From positions 1-46,709 of the forward strand of contig JAFQUP010000210.1 in the NCBI GenBank assembly GCA_017408405.1: a stretch of DNA of 46,709 bases, given 5' to 3'. The position numbers and the translations under genes are program-made. A model generated the notes under the pieces. It searched no databases and was not told where the DNA came from. It saw only the letters and a program-made list of their open reading frames with translations. Position 1 is the stretch's first letter. Each line of letters begins with the position of its first letter. The DNA comes from Thermoguttaceae bacterium (GTDB taxonomy: Bacteria; Planctomycetota; Planctomycetia; Pirellulales; Thermoguttaceae). Positions 10,159 through 18,485 of the stretch are shown piece by piece.

Positions 10159-10242
10159 AGAAAGCTAAAACATGATTCGCGAAGCTGACTGTGACAGCTC
10201 CGCAAATCGCCGTTTTTCTGAAAAAGAACCGATAACGGCAAA

Positions 10243-10271
10243 GGGGAGGTCGGCAAGCCTCCCCGTTTTTT
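10243..10271 (+). terminator. Intrinsic terminator of the ABC transporter operon
   Basis: GGGGAGG (10243-10249) pairs perfectly with CCTCCCC (10258-10264), with an eight-base loop, followed by GTTTTTT. It lies 85 bases after the permease stop codon. Confidence 0.85.
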
Positions 10272-10400
10272 GACTCGCTCGAGTATTCTGTCGACGAATT
10301 CCCCACCGCTCTTCAACACGCCCTCAAGATCATTAGGAAATTCTCAAAAGAAAAAACGCTGAAAATTTTAAAAGAATTTTAAAATCTAAAATTTCTTCAC

Positions 10401-10428
10401 TTGACATTTCCAAAAATCCGACTATAAT
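10401..10428 (+). promoter_or_regulatory. Consensus promoter for the anchored unknown protein
   Basis: TTGACA (10401-10406) and TATAAT (10423-10428) are 16 bases apart, and the -10 runs on as TATAATTAACG. Transcription would start near 10435, about 45 bases before the ATG at 10480. Confidence 0.75.
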
Positions 10429-10479
10429 TAACGAGTAGAGAGTTTTTCTGATCTCCACACGACATTTCCTTTTTATTTC

Positions 10480-11424
10480 ATGCAGAATATCACGCACTCA
10501 AAATATCCCGTTCTCTGCTTTGCTGTTGTCCTCGGAATGCTTTACGCGTTCCTGAGTCAGGGATTTTTTGTTTCTGGCTCTGAAAATCCTGAGCTGATAT
10601 TCCGTTTTTCATCCGTGCTCTCTCCTCATTCAGCGGTTGAACGTGAGCAGATTCTTTCTCCGCGTATTTTCCCGGTTTATTTCGACCAAAATGTCCCTCA
10701 TCCCCAGCCGTTCAGTGCCTCTCACTCCCAAATCTCACATCTTCAAAAGAAACTGGAGCAGCGTGAAAAAATTTTTCGTCATCTGGAGCAGCGGGCTGAA
10801 GAATTTCGATATTCGGTTCCCGCTCTTGGACTTGATCAGTTTGAGGCGGATTCGCTTCTTACTGAGGGATGGAGACAAATTACTTCTTCTCCCAGCCTCC
10901 TGCCAGAATCCACCGCGCACTCCAACGACAATTCTGAAATTGTTTTTTTACTCGAAGCGCTGGACTCTTTACCAGATTCCGAAGCAGTCAGTCGCGCCAT
11001 GGATTTTATCCGTATCGGTTACGGCACCAATGCGGTTCTGGAAAAATACTCAGTAGCGGAACAGTTCCGAAACGCGGCTTTTCAATTAACCGAAAAAGAA
11101 GAAATTAACTGGGAGCAGACCCAAAATGATTTTTCTCTTTTAGTTAATTGGAAAAGTGACTCGATGGATTTTTTACTCACCATGCCGCAGGAAGCGCCTC
11201 TTCCATCTCCAATTCCCGAAAAGCAGGCCCCCCAAAACGCACTCGGAACGGTTTCTTCTTTTTCTATCCTCCAAAATCATTTTAAAGCAGCCGCATTTCC
11301 CTGCGTTTATTCTAACTGGCAGGATGAAATCAGTTTTATTCGCAGAAGATGCCTTTCTGAAATTTCTTTTTTCCAAAAAACGCATACTCTTTCTGCCGGA
11401 CGAAGGGATTTCCTTTTAATCTGA
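10480..11424 (+). CDS. Membrane-anchored or secreted protein of unknown function
   Basis: I do not recognise this 314-residue protein. Residues 9-31 are a hydrophobic segment (VLCFAVVLGMLYAFLSQGFF) that could be an uncleaved anchor or a signal peptide. Residues about 85-115 (QISHLQKKLEQREKIFRHL and onward) look like a short coiled coil. The remainder is acidic and helical in the middle and rich in Ser, Phe and Pro near the C terminus. The start has no clear Shine-Dalgarno site, but a consensus promoter lies 50 bases upstream and a terminator follows at 11449-11470, so it is a real single-gene unit. It sits directly ahead of two pseudopilin genes; a link to that surface system is only a guess. 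Confidence 0.6.
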   Translation: MQNITHSKYPVLCFAVVLGMLYAFLSQGFFVSGSENPELIFRFSSVLSPHSAVEREQILSPRIFPVYFDQNVPHPQPFSASHSQISHLQKKLEQREKIFRHLEQRAEEFRYSVPALGLDQFEADSLLTEGWRQITSSPSLLPESTAHSNDNSEIVFLLEALDSLPDSEAVSRAMDFIRIGYGTNAVLEKYSVAEQFRNAAFQLTEKEEINWEQTQNDFSLLVNWKSDSMDFLLTMPQEAPLPSPIPEKQAPQNALGTVSSFSILQNHFKAAAFPCVYSNWQDEISFIRRRCLSEISFFQKTHTLSAGRRDFLLI

Positions 11425-11448
11425 ACTCTTTGAACAGAAAATAAAATT

Positions 11449-11470
11449 CAGGAATGCCTCCTGTTTTTTT
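11449..11470 (+). terminator. Intrinsic terminator
   Basis: CAGGA (11449-11453) and TCCTG (11459-11463) form a short stem with a five-base loop, followed directly by seven T residues. It lies 25 bases after the stop codon of the unknown gene. Confidence 0.65.
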
Positions 11471-11539
11471 GTTTCACTTCTTGCGAATATTTAACCAAAT
11501 ACCAAGACAAATTTTACTTTCATTTTAAAAGGATTTAAT

Positions 11540-12616
11540 ATGTCAAAACTGAATACTTTAAACCGTAAAGGTTTCACGCTTGTTGAACTTCTGGTCGTCG
11601 TTCTCATCATTGGTATTTTGATTGCTCTCCTCATGCCGGCGGTCAACGCCGCTCGAGCGTCCGCGCGCCGTGCCCAATGTTCCAACAATTTGAAGCAGAT
11701 TGGCCTTGCCCAACTCAATTTTGAACAGGCAATGGGAGGTTTTCCAGCGAACCATACCAATACGGGAAATAGAGACAAAGCCCCCTTTGTCCAACTTCTT
11801 CCCTACCTTGACGCGGCCAATATCCTGGCGCTTTACGATTCTTCCAAGGATATTTCCGCGGCGGAAAACCAGCGATTCCGTCTCAGTGCGCCTCCGTGCA
11901 TTACGTGTCCCTCGACTCCTGGAGGAAAAATCCGCACGGCTTACGGTTCCACCGGCCCCGGTTCCATCGGAACGACGACTGCCGCGCAGGTAACAGATTA
12001 CGCACTCATCCACAAAAGAATCGACAGCTGCGATGGAAAATCCTATGGTACCCCTCTCGGTGTCGGTTCAATTAACAGTACGGGTGCGAATCTCATTGCG
12101 GTCGATTCATTCACTGACGGCACTTCAAATACGATTCTCTATCATGAACACGCCGGTCTGCCGAATAATTACTGGCTTGGAAAAAATACCGGAACTACCG
12201 AAAATACGGCTTATCTTTGGGTTGGGTGGAATTCCGCCCCTGCCGGTCATGGAGCCTCAAAATTCACTTACTGGTGCTTCTTTGAAAATTCCGGCAATGA
12301 GTTTGGCTGGAGCATGACCACGAATGCTTCAAACTATGGAAAGCGTGCCGGTGCGATTGGCCGTCTTCTCAATGTCACGAACACGACTTCCGCCCCTTAC
12401 TCGTTCCATCCTGCCGGCTGCAACGCGCAATTCGCGGACGGAAGTGTGCATTTCATTAATGAAAATATTCTCCCCACGATTTATCAATATCTTTCCGCCA
12501 AAGACGATGGAGAAGCAGCTATTACTGAAAACTGCGTCAATATGGTGAAATGGACCACCGACTGGGCAGATCCGGCTAATGGCAACATGGCTCCGGACGG
12601 CACGACCGTAAATTGA
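11540..12616 (+). CDS. DUF1559 pseudopilin (type II secretion-like prepilin leader)
   Basis: This 358-residue protein carries a prepilin leader [23 protein letters not shown] at residues 10-31, cut after Gly by a prepilin peptidase and then assembled through the hydrophobic helix. The conserved DUF1559 start ([20 protein letters not shown]) follows, and the body contains [23 protein letters not shown] and the C-terminal [16 protein letters not shown]. Planctomycetes encode many such proteins, and their exact role is poorly known. AAAGGA lies before the ATG. The next gene is a second DUF1559 protein 135 bases downstream, with a large hairpin in between, suggesting co-transcription with unequal expression. 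Confidence 0.9.
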   Translation: MSKLNTLNRKGFTLVELLVVVLIIGILIALLMPAVNAARASARRAQCSNNLKQIGLAQLNFEQAMGGFPANHTNTGNRDKAPFVQLLPYLDAANILALYDSSKDISAAENQRFRLSAPPCITCPSTPGGKIRTAYGSTGPGSIGTTTAAQVTDYALIHKRIDSCDGKSYGTPLGVGSINSTGANLIAVDSFTDGTSNTILYHEHAGLPNNYWLGKNTGTTENTAYLWVGWNSAPAGHGASKFTYWCFFENSGNEFGWSMTTNASNYGKRAGAIGRLLNVTNTTSAPYSFHPAGCNAQFADGSVHFINENILPTIYQYLSAKDDGEAAITENCVNMVKWTTDWADPANGNMAPDGTTVN

Positions 12617-12693
12617 TTTTCAGAATATGGAGAACCTTTCCCAATCTTCTTTTCAGTAAGAAAACGAAAGAGTTTTGAATTTCTGCAAAAGAA

Positions 12694-12732
12694 CCAGGAG
12701 TTCCGCGTATTCGGAAATATGCGGACTTCTGG
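12694..12732 (+). repeat. Long imperfect hairpin between two pseudopilin genes
   Basis: CCAGGAGTTCCGCGTATT (12694-12711) pairs with AAATATGCGGACTTCTGG (12715-12732) around a three-base CGG loop, with one bulge and wobble pairs. The right arm GGAAATATGCGGA-CTTCTG recurs almost exactly at 36742-36762. It ends ten bases before the Shine-Dalgarno site of the gene at 12752, so it may stabilise the upstream message or modulate the downstream start. Confidence 0.65.
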
Positions 12733-12751
12733 TAACTTTCCGGAGGCAATC

Positions 12752-13765
12752 ATGAACTTCCCAAACATTTACTTTTCCAATTCAGCTCAAATTTCAATTA
12801 ACGCTTTATTACGTCATACCTCCTCAAAATCCGTAAAGGCTTTTACGCTGGTTGAACTTCTGGTCGTCGTGGCAATCATTGGAATGTTGATCGGAATCCT
12901 GACTCCGGCTGTCAATATGGTACGCGAAGCCGGGCGAAAAGCACAATGTCTCAATAATCAAAAACAGCTTACTCTCGCTTTTCTCAACTATTCTACCGCG
13001 CATAACGGGGTACTTCCCGCCAGCTATTACCTTAATCCGGTTCAGCAGGGCTGGACAATCGATCTCCTCCCCCACCTGGATGCCGAAACATTCATGAACG
13101 ATTGGGATGTGGAATCGAACTACTTCGACGGAAATAATAAAAATCTTCTTATGCGTTACTTCGGGATTTTCCATTGTCCGAGTACTCCTGACGCCCGAAG
13201 AATGGCCGTCGTGAAGAAAGATTTCAAAGGAAACTCGATTGATGTCAAAGGCTGTGTTTCCGACTATTACGTTCATTCCGGCGGCGTACACGTTCGCGCT
13301 TATGGAAAAGACGCAGTCTGGCGCAATCCGCTAGGGACGAATGAACGTCTTTCCTCCGAACCAGAAGACGGAATAAGCCAAACAATACTCATCAATGAAC
13401 AGTGCGGGCGTCCAATTCTTCGTAAAAAAGGGGAAAAAACGGACTCTACTCAAGTCGCGAAACCTCATTTTTCCCTTTGGGCCGCTGCTCCCGTGACCCA
13501 AATTCCCGCGGATCTCAGGCTCCGTTCGGAAGTAATTAACGTCACGAATGAAGCTTTCTTCAGTTTTCACTCTGCCGGTACGTACGCCGGATTCATGGAC
13601 GGCTCTGCCCGACTGGTTTCCAATAGGGCACTTCCTTATGTCGTGCTGGCACTCAATACTCGAGACGGTGGTGAAAATATCCGCGCGGAAGATCTGGAAA
13701 TCACTAAATTTGACGAATCCTATGTTAAGGATGGCCTTTATCCTGATGGAAAACCCGCGAATTAA
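12752..13765 (+). CDS. DUF1559 pseudopilin, second copy
   Basis: This protein has 337 residues from the ATG at 12752, chosen because GGAGG sits five bases upstream; the frame also opens at 12719 without such a site. The leader is longer than in the previous gene (about 29 residues), and the cleavage site reads [21 protein letters not shown], with Ala instead of Gly before the Phe. The family landmarks PAVNMVREAGRKAQCLNNQK, HCPSTPDAR, DGISQTILINEQ and HSAGTYAGFMDGSARLVS are present. The middle region diverges strongly from its neighbour, so the pair is not a recent duplication. It probably forms minor or alternative pilin-like subunits in the cell envelope. Confidence 0.88.
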   Translation: MNFPNIYFSNSAQISINALLRHTSSKSVKAFTLVELLVVVAIIGMLIGILTPAVNMVREAGRKAQCLNNQKQLTLAFLNYSTAHNGVLPASYYLNPVQQGWTIDLLPHLDAETFMNDWDVESNYFDGNNKNLLMRYFGIFHCPSTPDARRMAVVKKDFKGNSIDVKGCVSDYYVHSGGVHVRAYGKDAVWRNPLGTNERLSSEPEDGISQTILINEQCGRPILRKKGEKTDSTQVAKPHFSLWAAAPVTQIPADLRLRSEVINVTNEAFFSFHSAGTYAGFMDGSARLVSNRALPYVVLALNTRDGGENIRAEDLEITKFDESYVKDGLYPDGKPAN

Positions 13766-13776
13766 TTTACGTATGT

Positions 13777-13816
13777 CCTCAAAGGAATGAAAACTTCGTT
13801 TTGGGGCATTTTTTCA
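13777..13816 (+). terminator. Probable terminator after the second pseudopilin
   Basis: CCTCAAA (13777-13783) can pair with TTTGGGG (13802-13808), with an inner AAAC/GTTT stem, followed by CATTTTTT. The stem is modest but the T tract is clear. It overlaps an alternative TTG start of the next gene, which argues for the later ATG there. Confidence 0.45.
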
Positions 13817-13842
13817 TTTTTATTTCCAGTTGCCAATTAGCT

Positions 13843-14919
13843 ATGAAACTCCATTTTTTTATCGGAACGATGAATCGCCCCCGTGATCTGGCCCCTTTTC
13901 CTCCATCACGTGGAATTTACGCGGCATTACTGGATATTTCGGACGGCTCCATGACCTTACTTTTCAAGGACCCCGTAGTGGAATTGGAAAGTCCGACTTT
14001 TTTAGCCACGCATCCAACTCAAAATATCTTATGCGCGGTTTCTTCTGATTTTTCGAATCTCTCCAACGAAGATCTTCTCACCTCCTTTCGAATCAGACCG
14101 GACGGAAAACTGACACTTCTCTCTCAAAATAAATCGCGCGGTAAAAATCCGTGTCATGTCTCATTCTCTCCTGAAGGAAACTGGTTTTTCGCCCCTAATT
14201 ATTCCAGCGGAACCTTAGCCGCCGCGAAACTCAGCAAATCAGGAGAGATCCAATCGGTCGCTTCTTTAGAGTTGGAATATTCCGGTAAAGGAGAAGGACG
14301 GCAGGAAATGTCCCATCCACACTGTGTCGTCTTCCCGCCCGATGGACGTTTTGCCGTTCTCTGTGATTTAGGAAGCGATCGACTCTGGACTCTCCATTTC
14401 GATTCTCAAACCCAATCCTGGCAGCCTGTTCACAATCATCCATTCGAAGCTTTACCGGCTGGCAGCGGGCCGCGCCACGCGGTCTTTTCGCGTGATGGAA
14501 GGAGTCTTTTCGTATTTAATGAGCTTTCCTGCTCACTTGACCTCTGTCAATTTGAAGCTAAATCTGGAAAAATCACCTTCCAGAAAACGCTCTTTTCTCC
14601 CAAAACACCTGGACAGGGAGCTGAGATCATTCTTCATCCCAATGGGCAATTCATTTATCTCTCAACGCGCATTACGGACTCAATCACGGTCTTTCAGAAT
14701 AAAGAAAATGATTTCCATCTCATTCAGGAAATTTCTGCCGGCGGTGAAATCCCTCGATTCATTACCTTTGACCCGACAGGAAATTTCATCTTGGCCTGTT
14801 GTCAGAAAACAGGCCGTGTTTTTTCATTTCATGTCAATCCCCAAACTGGCCAAATCACTCCAACGGGGCACTCGCTTTTCATACCTTGGTGCGCCTGCCT
14901 GACTTTCGCGAGAATTTAA
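13843..14919 (+). CDS. Lactonase family beta-propeller (6-phosphogluconolactonase YbhE-like)
   Basis: This 358-residue cytoplasmic protein belongs to the seven-bladed propeller lactonase family (PF10282). Members hydrolyse 6-phosphogluconolactone or related sugar lactones, but many are untested. Characteristic pieces are FFIGTMN at the N terminus, RGIYAALLDISDGSM, PTFLATHPTQNILCAV, NPCHVSFSPEGNWFFAPNY, HPHCVVFPPDGRFAVLCDLG (the His-rich blade), GSGPRHAVFSRDGRSLFVFNE, and GGEIPRFITFDPTGNFILAC at the end. The ATG at 13843 is preferred over a TTG at 13801, which lies in the terminator of the previous gene. No strong Shine-Dalgarno site is visible. Neighbours are unrelated transport and hydrolase genes. 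Confidence 0.85.
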   Translation: MKLHFFIGTMNRPRDLAPFPPSRGIYAALLDISDGSMTLLFKDPVVELESPTFLATHPTQNILCAVSSDFSNLSNEDLLTSFRIRPDGKLTLLSQNKSRGKNPCHVSFSPEGNWFFAPNYSSGTLAAAKLSKSGEIQSVASLELEYSGKGEGRQEMSHPHCVVFPPDGRFAVLCDLGSDRLWTLHFDSQTQSWQPVHNHPFEALPAGSGPRHAVFSRDGRSLFVFNELSCSLDLCQFEAKSGKITFQKTLFSPKTPGQGAEIILHPNGQFIYLSTRITDSITVFQNKENDFHLIQEISAGGEIPRFITFDPTGNFILACCQKTGRVFSFHVNPQTGQITPTGHSLFIPWCACLTFARI

Positions 14920-15028
14920 ACTCTTTCCAAATATGGAGAAATTCCGCTGAAATTTCTTTCAGGAGATACTGAATGGAAAAATATTCTTCAATTTTACCAA
15001 AATTCCCAAAATTATCTCTTATCCCCTA

Positions 15029-15057
15029 TTTACAAAAAATTTTCCACCGCGTATAAT
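15029..15057 (+). promoter_or_regulatory. Putative promoter for the SGNH hydrolase
   Basis: TTTACA (15029-15034) and TATAAT (15052-15057) are 17 bases apart. The -10 runs on as TATAATTAGG. Transcription would start near 15064, about 70 bases before the ATG. Confidence 0.65.
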
Positions 15058-15133
15058 TAGGAATAAATTTTCAGGATCCTTTTATTCAGGATTTTTTCAC
15101 AAAACCAAATTCTGTCCTGCCTCGGAGTTTTTC

Positions 15134-15949
15134 ATGAGACATTATTTTTCGTTTTCTTCATTGTTCTGCGTCCTGAGTTTACTAACTCTGACACTGTCGT
15201 CACCCGTTCTTTCCGCGGAAGAAGCAACTGATCAACAAATTCCAATAACCTCAGCCGCGCCTCAACTGTCCGCCCCTTCCGTAACAGTAAACGAAATAAA
15301 AATACCGAACCTTTCCACGACTATTCCCGCCGCGGACATTCATCACGCAGACAGATTTGAGGAAAAAACCGCTATCATTGAAAAAGGACGGATTGATTTG
15401 GTTTTTCTCGGGGACTCCATCACTCATTTTTGGGATGTCGCCGGTGCGTCTGTTCAGGAGACATATTTTGGCGACCTTCGCCGCGTTAATCTTGGACTCG
15501 GATGGAACTGCACGCAGCACGTACTTTGGGAGCTGGAAAATATTCAGGCAGACAGGATTTCTCCTAAAGCCATCATGCTCATGATCGGCACGAATAATAT
15601 CGGGAATAAAAAGAATACTCCAGAAGAAGTCGCTTTAGGAAACGCGGCAATCATCCGTAAAGTCCAAGCGCTTTGGCCGGACGCCAAAATCCTGGTGCTT
15701 GGCATCTTTCCGCGCGGGAATCTCGCGGATCATCCTCATCGTGCGATTATTCAGGAAACGAATGGAAAAATTGCGAAACTCGCGGACCATAAAAATGTTT
15801 TCTACCTTGATATTGGAGAACGTTTTCTGAATGAAGATGGAGTTTTGCCCAAAAATATCGCTCCCGATTTTCTTCACCTGACTCCGGCCGGCTATGAAAT
15901 TTGGGGAAAAGCGGTAGCTCCATTACTCCGCTGCTGGATCGCTGAATAG
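15134..15949 (+). CDS. Secreted SGNH/GDSL hydrolase (PAF-acetylhydrolase beta/gamma-like)
   Basis: This 271-residue protein has a signal peptide (cleavage near VLSA, residue 28) and a Ser/Pro/Thr-rich linker to about residue 70. The catalytic domain contains the SGNH blocks: FLGDSITHFW with nucleophile Ser95, GLGWNCTQHVLWEL with the block II Gly, MIGTNNIGN with the block III Asn, and APDFLHLTPAGYEIW with Asp245 and His248. The closest pattern is the GDSL group that includes PAF acetylhydrolase subunits and carbohydrate esterases, so it likely removes acetyl or other acyl groups from exported substrates such as polysaccharides. The start follows CGGAGTTTTTC, a ribosome binding context shared with two other secreted enzymes in the window. 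Confidence 0.9.
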   Translation: MRHYFSFSSLFCVLSLLTLTLSSPVLSAEEATDQQIPITSAAPQLSAPSVTVNEIKIPNLSTTIPAADIHHADRFEEKTAIIEKGRIDLVFLGDSITHFWDVAGASVQETYFGDLRRVNLGLGWNCTQHVLWELENIQADRISPKAIMLMIGTNNIGNKKNTPEEVALGNAAIIRKVQALWPDAKILVLGIFPRGNLADHPHRAIIQETNGKIAKLADHKNVFYLDIGERFLNEDGVLPKNIAPDFLHLTPAGYEIWGKAVAPLLRCWIAE

Positions 15950-16037
15950 AAAAACGCGCGGCGATTCTGCGGTTTCCCGGAAAATTGAATTCGATGTTTA
16001 CGATCTCTCAACTACTATTTAATCGCGCCCCATTACC

Positions 16038-17273
16038 ATGTTTAAGAAAATTCCCCTTTTAATTCAGGTTTTAGCTGCCGTAATTTTCGGAATTTTATTG
16101 GGAGGCCATGTGCCAGTCCAAATAGTGCGTATTTTTTCCACTTTCCGCGCTATTTTCTCTGAATACCTCGATTTTTCAATTCCGTTGATTATTCTGGGGT
16201 TAATTATTTCCGGTATCTCAAGTTTAGGAAACCGTTCAGGAAAAATCCTGGTCCTAACGATTATTTTGGCTTATGGCTCAACCCTTTTTTCCGGTTTTTT
16301 AACGTGGTTTACCTGCGTAAATATCTTTCCATCTCTCTTGAAAGGTATTTCATTCGAGGCCCCTCCTGCTGCTTCTGAATTGCTTCAAACTCCATTTTTC
16401 ATTTTAGAGATACCGCCGGTAATGTCTGTCATGTCCGCCTTGGTCCTGGCTTTTATTCTTGGAATTGGAATTGCCGCGATTCGTTCCCAATCACTTCAAA
16501 ATATCGCTGATGATTTTCGTCAAATAGTAGAGCTGGTAATTAGAAAAACCATTATCCCATTTCTGCCGCTATTCATCTTCTGCATTTTCCTGATGATGAC
16601 GGCGGAAGGAACAGTCTGGAAAATTCTTCATGTTTTCGGACAGGTTATCCTGGTCGTTTTCGCGCTCCATTTTTTCCTGCTGGCACTTCAGTTCATATTT
16701 TCGGGGCTTATCGCAAAAAAAAATCCTCTCAAAATGCTTTGGACGATGTTCCCCGCATATGCTACGGCCTTGGGCACCTCCTCCTCTGCCGCGACAATAC
16801 CGGTAACACTGATTCAGGTCAAAAAAATGGGGGTCCGCCCTCAGATCGCGGAATTTTGCGTTCCCCTGTGCGCTACGATCCATCTTTCTGGAAGTACGAT
16901 GAAAATCACCGCGTTTTCAATCGCAATCATGATTTTACTTGGTAAAACTGCCGCAATATCGATTTACGCGCCATTTATCCTCCTCCTCGGCGTCACGATG
17001 GTCGCGGCTCCTGGTGTTCCTGGCGGAGCCATTATGGCAGCAGCTGCGCTTTTGGGGTCAATTCTGGGATTCAATGAAACCGCGGTCGGGTTAATGATTG
17101 CTCTTTACCTCACGACTGACTGTTTCGGAACCGCGTGCAATGTCTGCGGTGACGGAGCGATCTCCGCAATTGTTAATCGTATGTCTTCCCGCCTCATACC
17201 TGATCTCCATGATGGCCCCTTGGAAGATATTCAATTGACCGGAAATTCAGATACTATCAGAAATAAACCTTAA
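16038..17273 (+). CDS. Dicarboxylate/amino acid:cation symporter (DAACS, SstT/GltP-like)
   Basis: This 411-residue inner-membrane protein has about eight membrane helices and two re-entrant loops. Family motifs are the serine-rich hairpin ALGTSSSAATIPVT near residue 250, CVPLCATIHLSGSTMK, GVPGGAIMAAAALLGSILGF in the second hairpin, and TTDCFGTACNVCGDGAIS in the final helix, where the conserved Asp and Asn bind substrate and cation. It should import acidic or small neutral amino acids or C4-dicarboxylates with sodium or protons; specificity cannot be read safely. No clear Shine-Dalgarno site precedes the ATG. A 12-pair hairpin follows at 17338-17370. Confidence 0.88.
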   Translation: MFKKIPLLIQVLAAVIFGILLGGHVPVQIVRIFSTFRAIFSEYLDFSIPLIILGLIISGISSLGNRSGKILVLTIILAYGSTLFSGFLTWFTCVNIFPSLLKGISFEAPPAASELLQTPFFILEIPPVMSVMSALVLAFILGIGIAAIRSQSLQNIADDFRQIVELVIRKTIIPFLPLFIFCIFLMMTAEGTVWKILHVFGQVILVVFALHFFLLALQFIFSGLIAKKNPLKMLWTMFPAYATALGTSSSAATIPVTLIQVKKMGVRPQIAEFCVPLCATIHLSGSTMKITAFSIAIMILLGKTAAISIYAPFILLLGVTMVAAPGVPGGAIMAAAALLGSILGFNETAVGLMIALYLTTDCFGTACNVCGDGAISAIVNRMSSRLIPDLHDGPLEDIQLTGNSDTIRNKP

Positions 17274-17337
17274 ATTTCCAGAACGAACTAAAACTGAAAG
17301 CAGCCTGTCGAATATCACCCCATTCAAATTCTCTGCC

Positions 17338-17370
17338 GAAACATGAATTTCAAACCGGAATTCATGTTTC
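17338..17370 (+). terminator. Hairpin after the symporter gene
   Basis: GAAACATGAATT (17338-17349) pairs perfectly with AATTCATGTTTC (17359-17370), with a nine-base loop. There is no long T tract. It sits 65 bases past the symporter stop and 40 bases before the next start. Confidence 0.55.
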
Positions 17371-17410
17371 AGCCTAATTCCAACATCATCCACCCCTCAA
17401 GGAGTTCCAT

Positions 17411-18394
17411 ATGAACGATTTCCATAAAAATCCGGAAGCTGAAACTGCTCGTTCCTCCAACCATCCAGGCACAATGAATCGACGTCATTTTCTTGCGTCA
17501 CTGGGACTTTCAGCGGCCGCTTTCTCGCTCATCACCTCCGGCACTTTTTCTCCAAGTTGGGTTCAGGCCAATTCAGTTTCTCATGAAGACATCCCAGTCA
17601 ATCCCAATCATTTTGTCCTTCTGGCTGACACTCACTGCGGTCCTCACCTGAAACATCAGATTAATTTCATGAAAAAAAGCCTTTCTGAAATCGCTGCCAT
17701 GAATCCGCGTCCGGCTCATGTCCTGATTTACGGCGACTTCGCGTTTCTTTACGGCAAAAAAACAGATTATCTTGTCCTGAAAGAACTCATGGCTACTCTG
17801 GATAAAGTTCAAATTCCATGGACAGTGTGCATGGGAAATCATGATCGGCGTGACTTCTTTTCAGAAATTTTCCCGGAACACGCGGGTAAATCTCTCATGG
17901 CGGATCGCCTCGTCTTCAAAGTCGAAACACCTAACATGGACTTCATTCTTCTCGACTCACTTTGCCAAGCCCCTGATGACTCTCGCTGGATTACTCCTGG
18001 GGAAGTTTTGGATGACCAAAAAGACTGGCTCAACGAAACGCTCAAAAAACAGACCAAACCAGTCATCGTCGGTGCTCACCACTCGCTGGATGAAACAAAA
18101 GTTGACGACATTCTCAAATCTCATTCCTGCGTCGCCGGGTACGTAAACGGGCACCACCACACATGGAGTACGGAGCCGCAGAAAGATCTTCCCGCTCTGA
18201 TTCTTCCTTCCAATGGTCACTGGGGAGACATTGGGCTGGTCAATGTTCACGCTAATGAAAACGAAGCCGTCTTTAAATTCACGATGAGAGATTTCCTTGT
18301 CTTCAACAAAACGCCTGAATTTAAACCAAATCCTCTTCGTCACCAAAAATTGGCAGAAAAACAGGGTGCAGTCTGGCGTTTGGACCTGAAATAA
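17411..18394 (+). CDS. Tat-exported calcineurin-like metallophosphatase
   Basis: This 327-residue protein starts with a cytoplasmic tail and a twin-arginine signal, NRRHFLASLGLSAAA, at residues 23-37. The metallophosphoesterase fold follows with all its metal-binding blocks: LLADTHCG (Asp73, His75), IYGDFAF (Asp109), MGNHDRRD (Asn143, His144), VGAHHS and GYVNGHHHTW. The two-metal site hydrolyses phosphate mono- or diesters, here outside the cytoplasm, after folding and metal loading inside as the Tat route allows. AAGGAG precedes the ATG at good spacing. A hairpin at 18407-18433 ends the unit. The substrate is unknown; nucleotides or phosphorylated sugars are possible. Confidence 0.9.
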   Translation: MNDFHKNPEAETARSSNHPGTMNRRHFLASLGLSAAAFSLITSGTFSPSWVQANSVSHEDIPVNPNHFVLLADTHCGPHLKHQINFMKKSLSEIAAMNPRPAHVLIYGDFAFLYGKKTDYLVLKELMATLDKVQIPWTVCMGNHDRRDFFSEIFPEHAGKSLMADRLVFKVETPNMDFILLDSLCQAPDDSRWITPGEVLDDQKDWLNETLKKQTKPVIVGAHHSLDETKVDDILKSHSCVAGYVNGHHHTWSTEPQKDLPALILPSNGHWGDIGLVNVHANENEAVFKFTMRDFLVFNKTPEFKPNPLRHQKLAEKQGAVWRLDLK

Positions 18395-18406
18395 ATCCGA
18401 CTTTCG

Positions 18407-18442
18407 CTCTCCTGAATCACCATTTCAGGAGAGAACTTTCTT
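18407..18442 (+). terminator. Hairpin terminator after the metallophosphatase
   Basis: CTCTCCTGAA (18407-18416) pairs perfectly with TTCAGGAGAG (18424-18433), with a seven-base loop, followed by AACTTTCTTTA. It lies 12 bases after the stop codon. Confidence 0.7.
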
Positions 18443-18485
18443 TAGATAATTCGCTTTTACCTTATCCTCAATTCAGGAGTTTTTC

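Larger units (their letters stand above)
10159..10479. other. Intergenic region after the ABC permease
   Basis: These 321 bases hold an intrinsic terminator at 10243-10271 and a consensus promoter at 10401-10428. The rest is AT-rich and I see no small gene in it. Confidence 0.55.

Noticed and set aside
11540..13765. The two pseudopilin genes as a recent tandem duplication
   Set aside because: Only the leader helix and general family landmarks match; the bodies are too different, so they are older paralogues.
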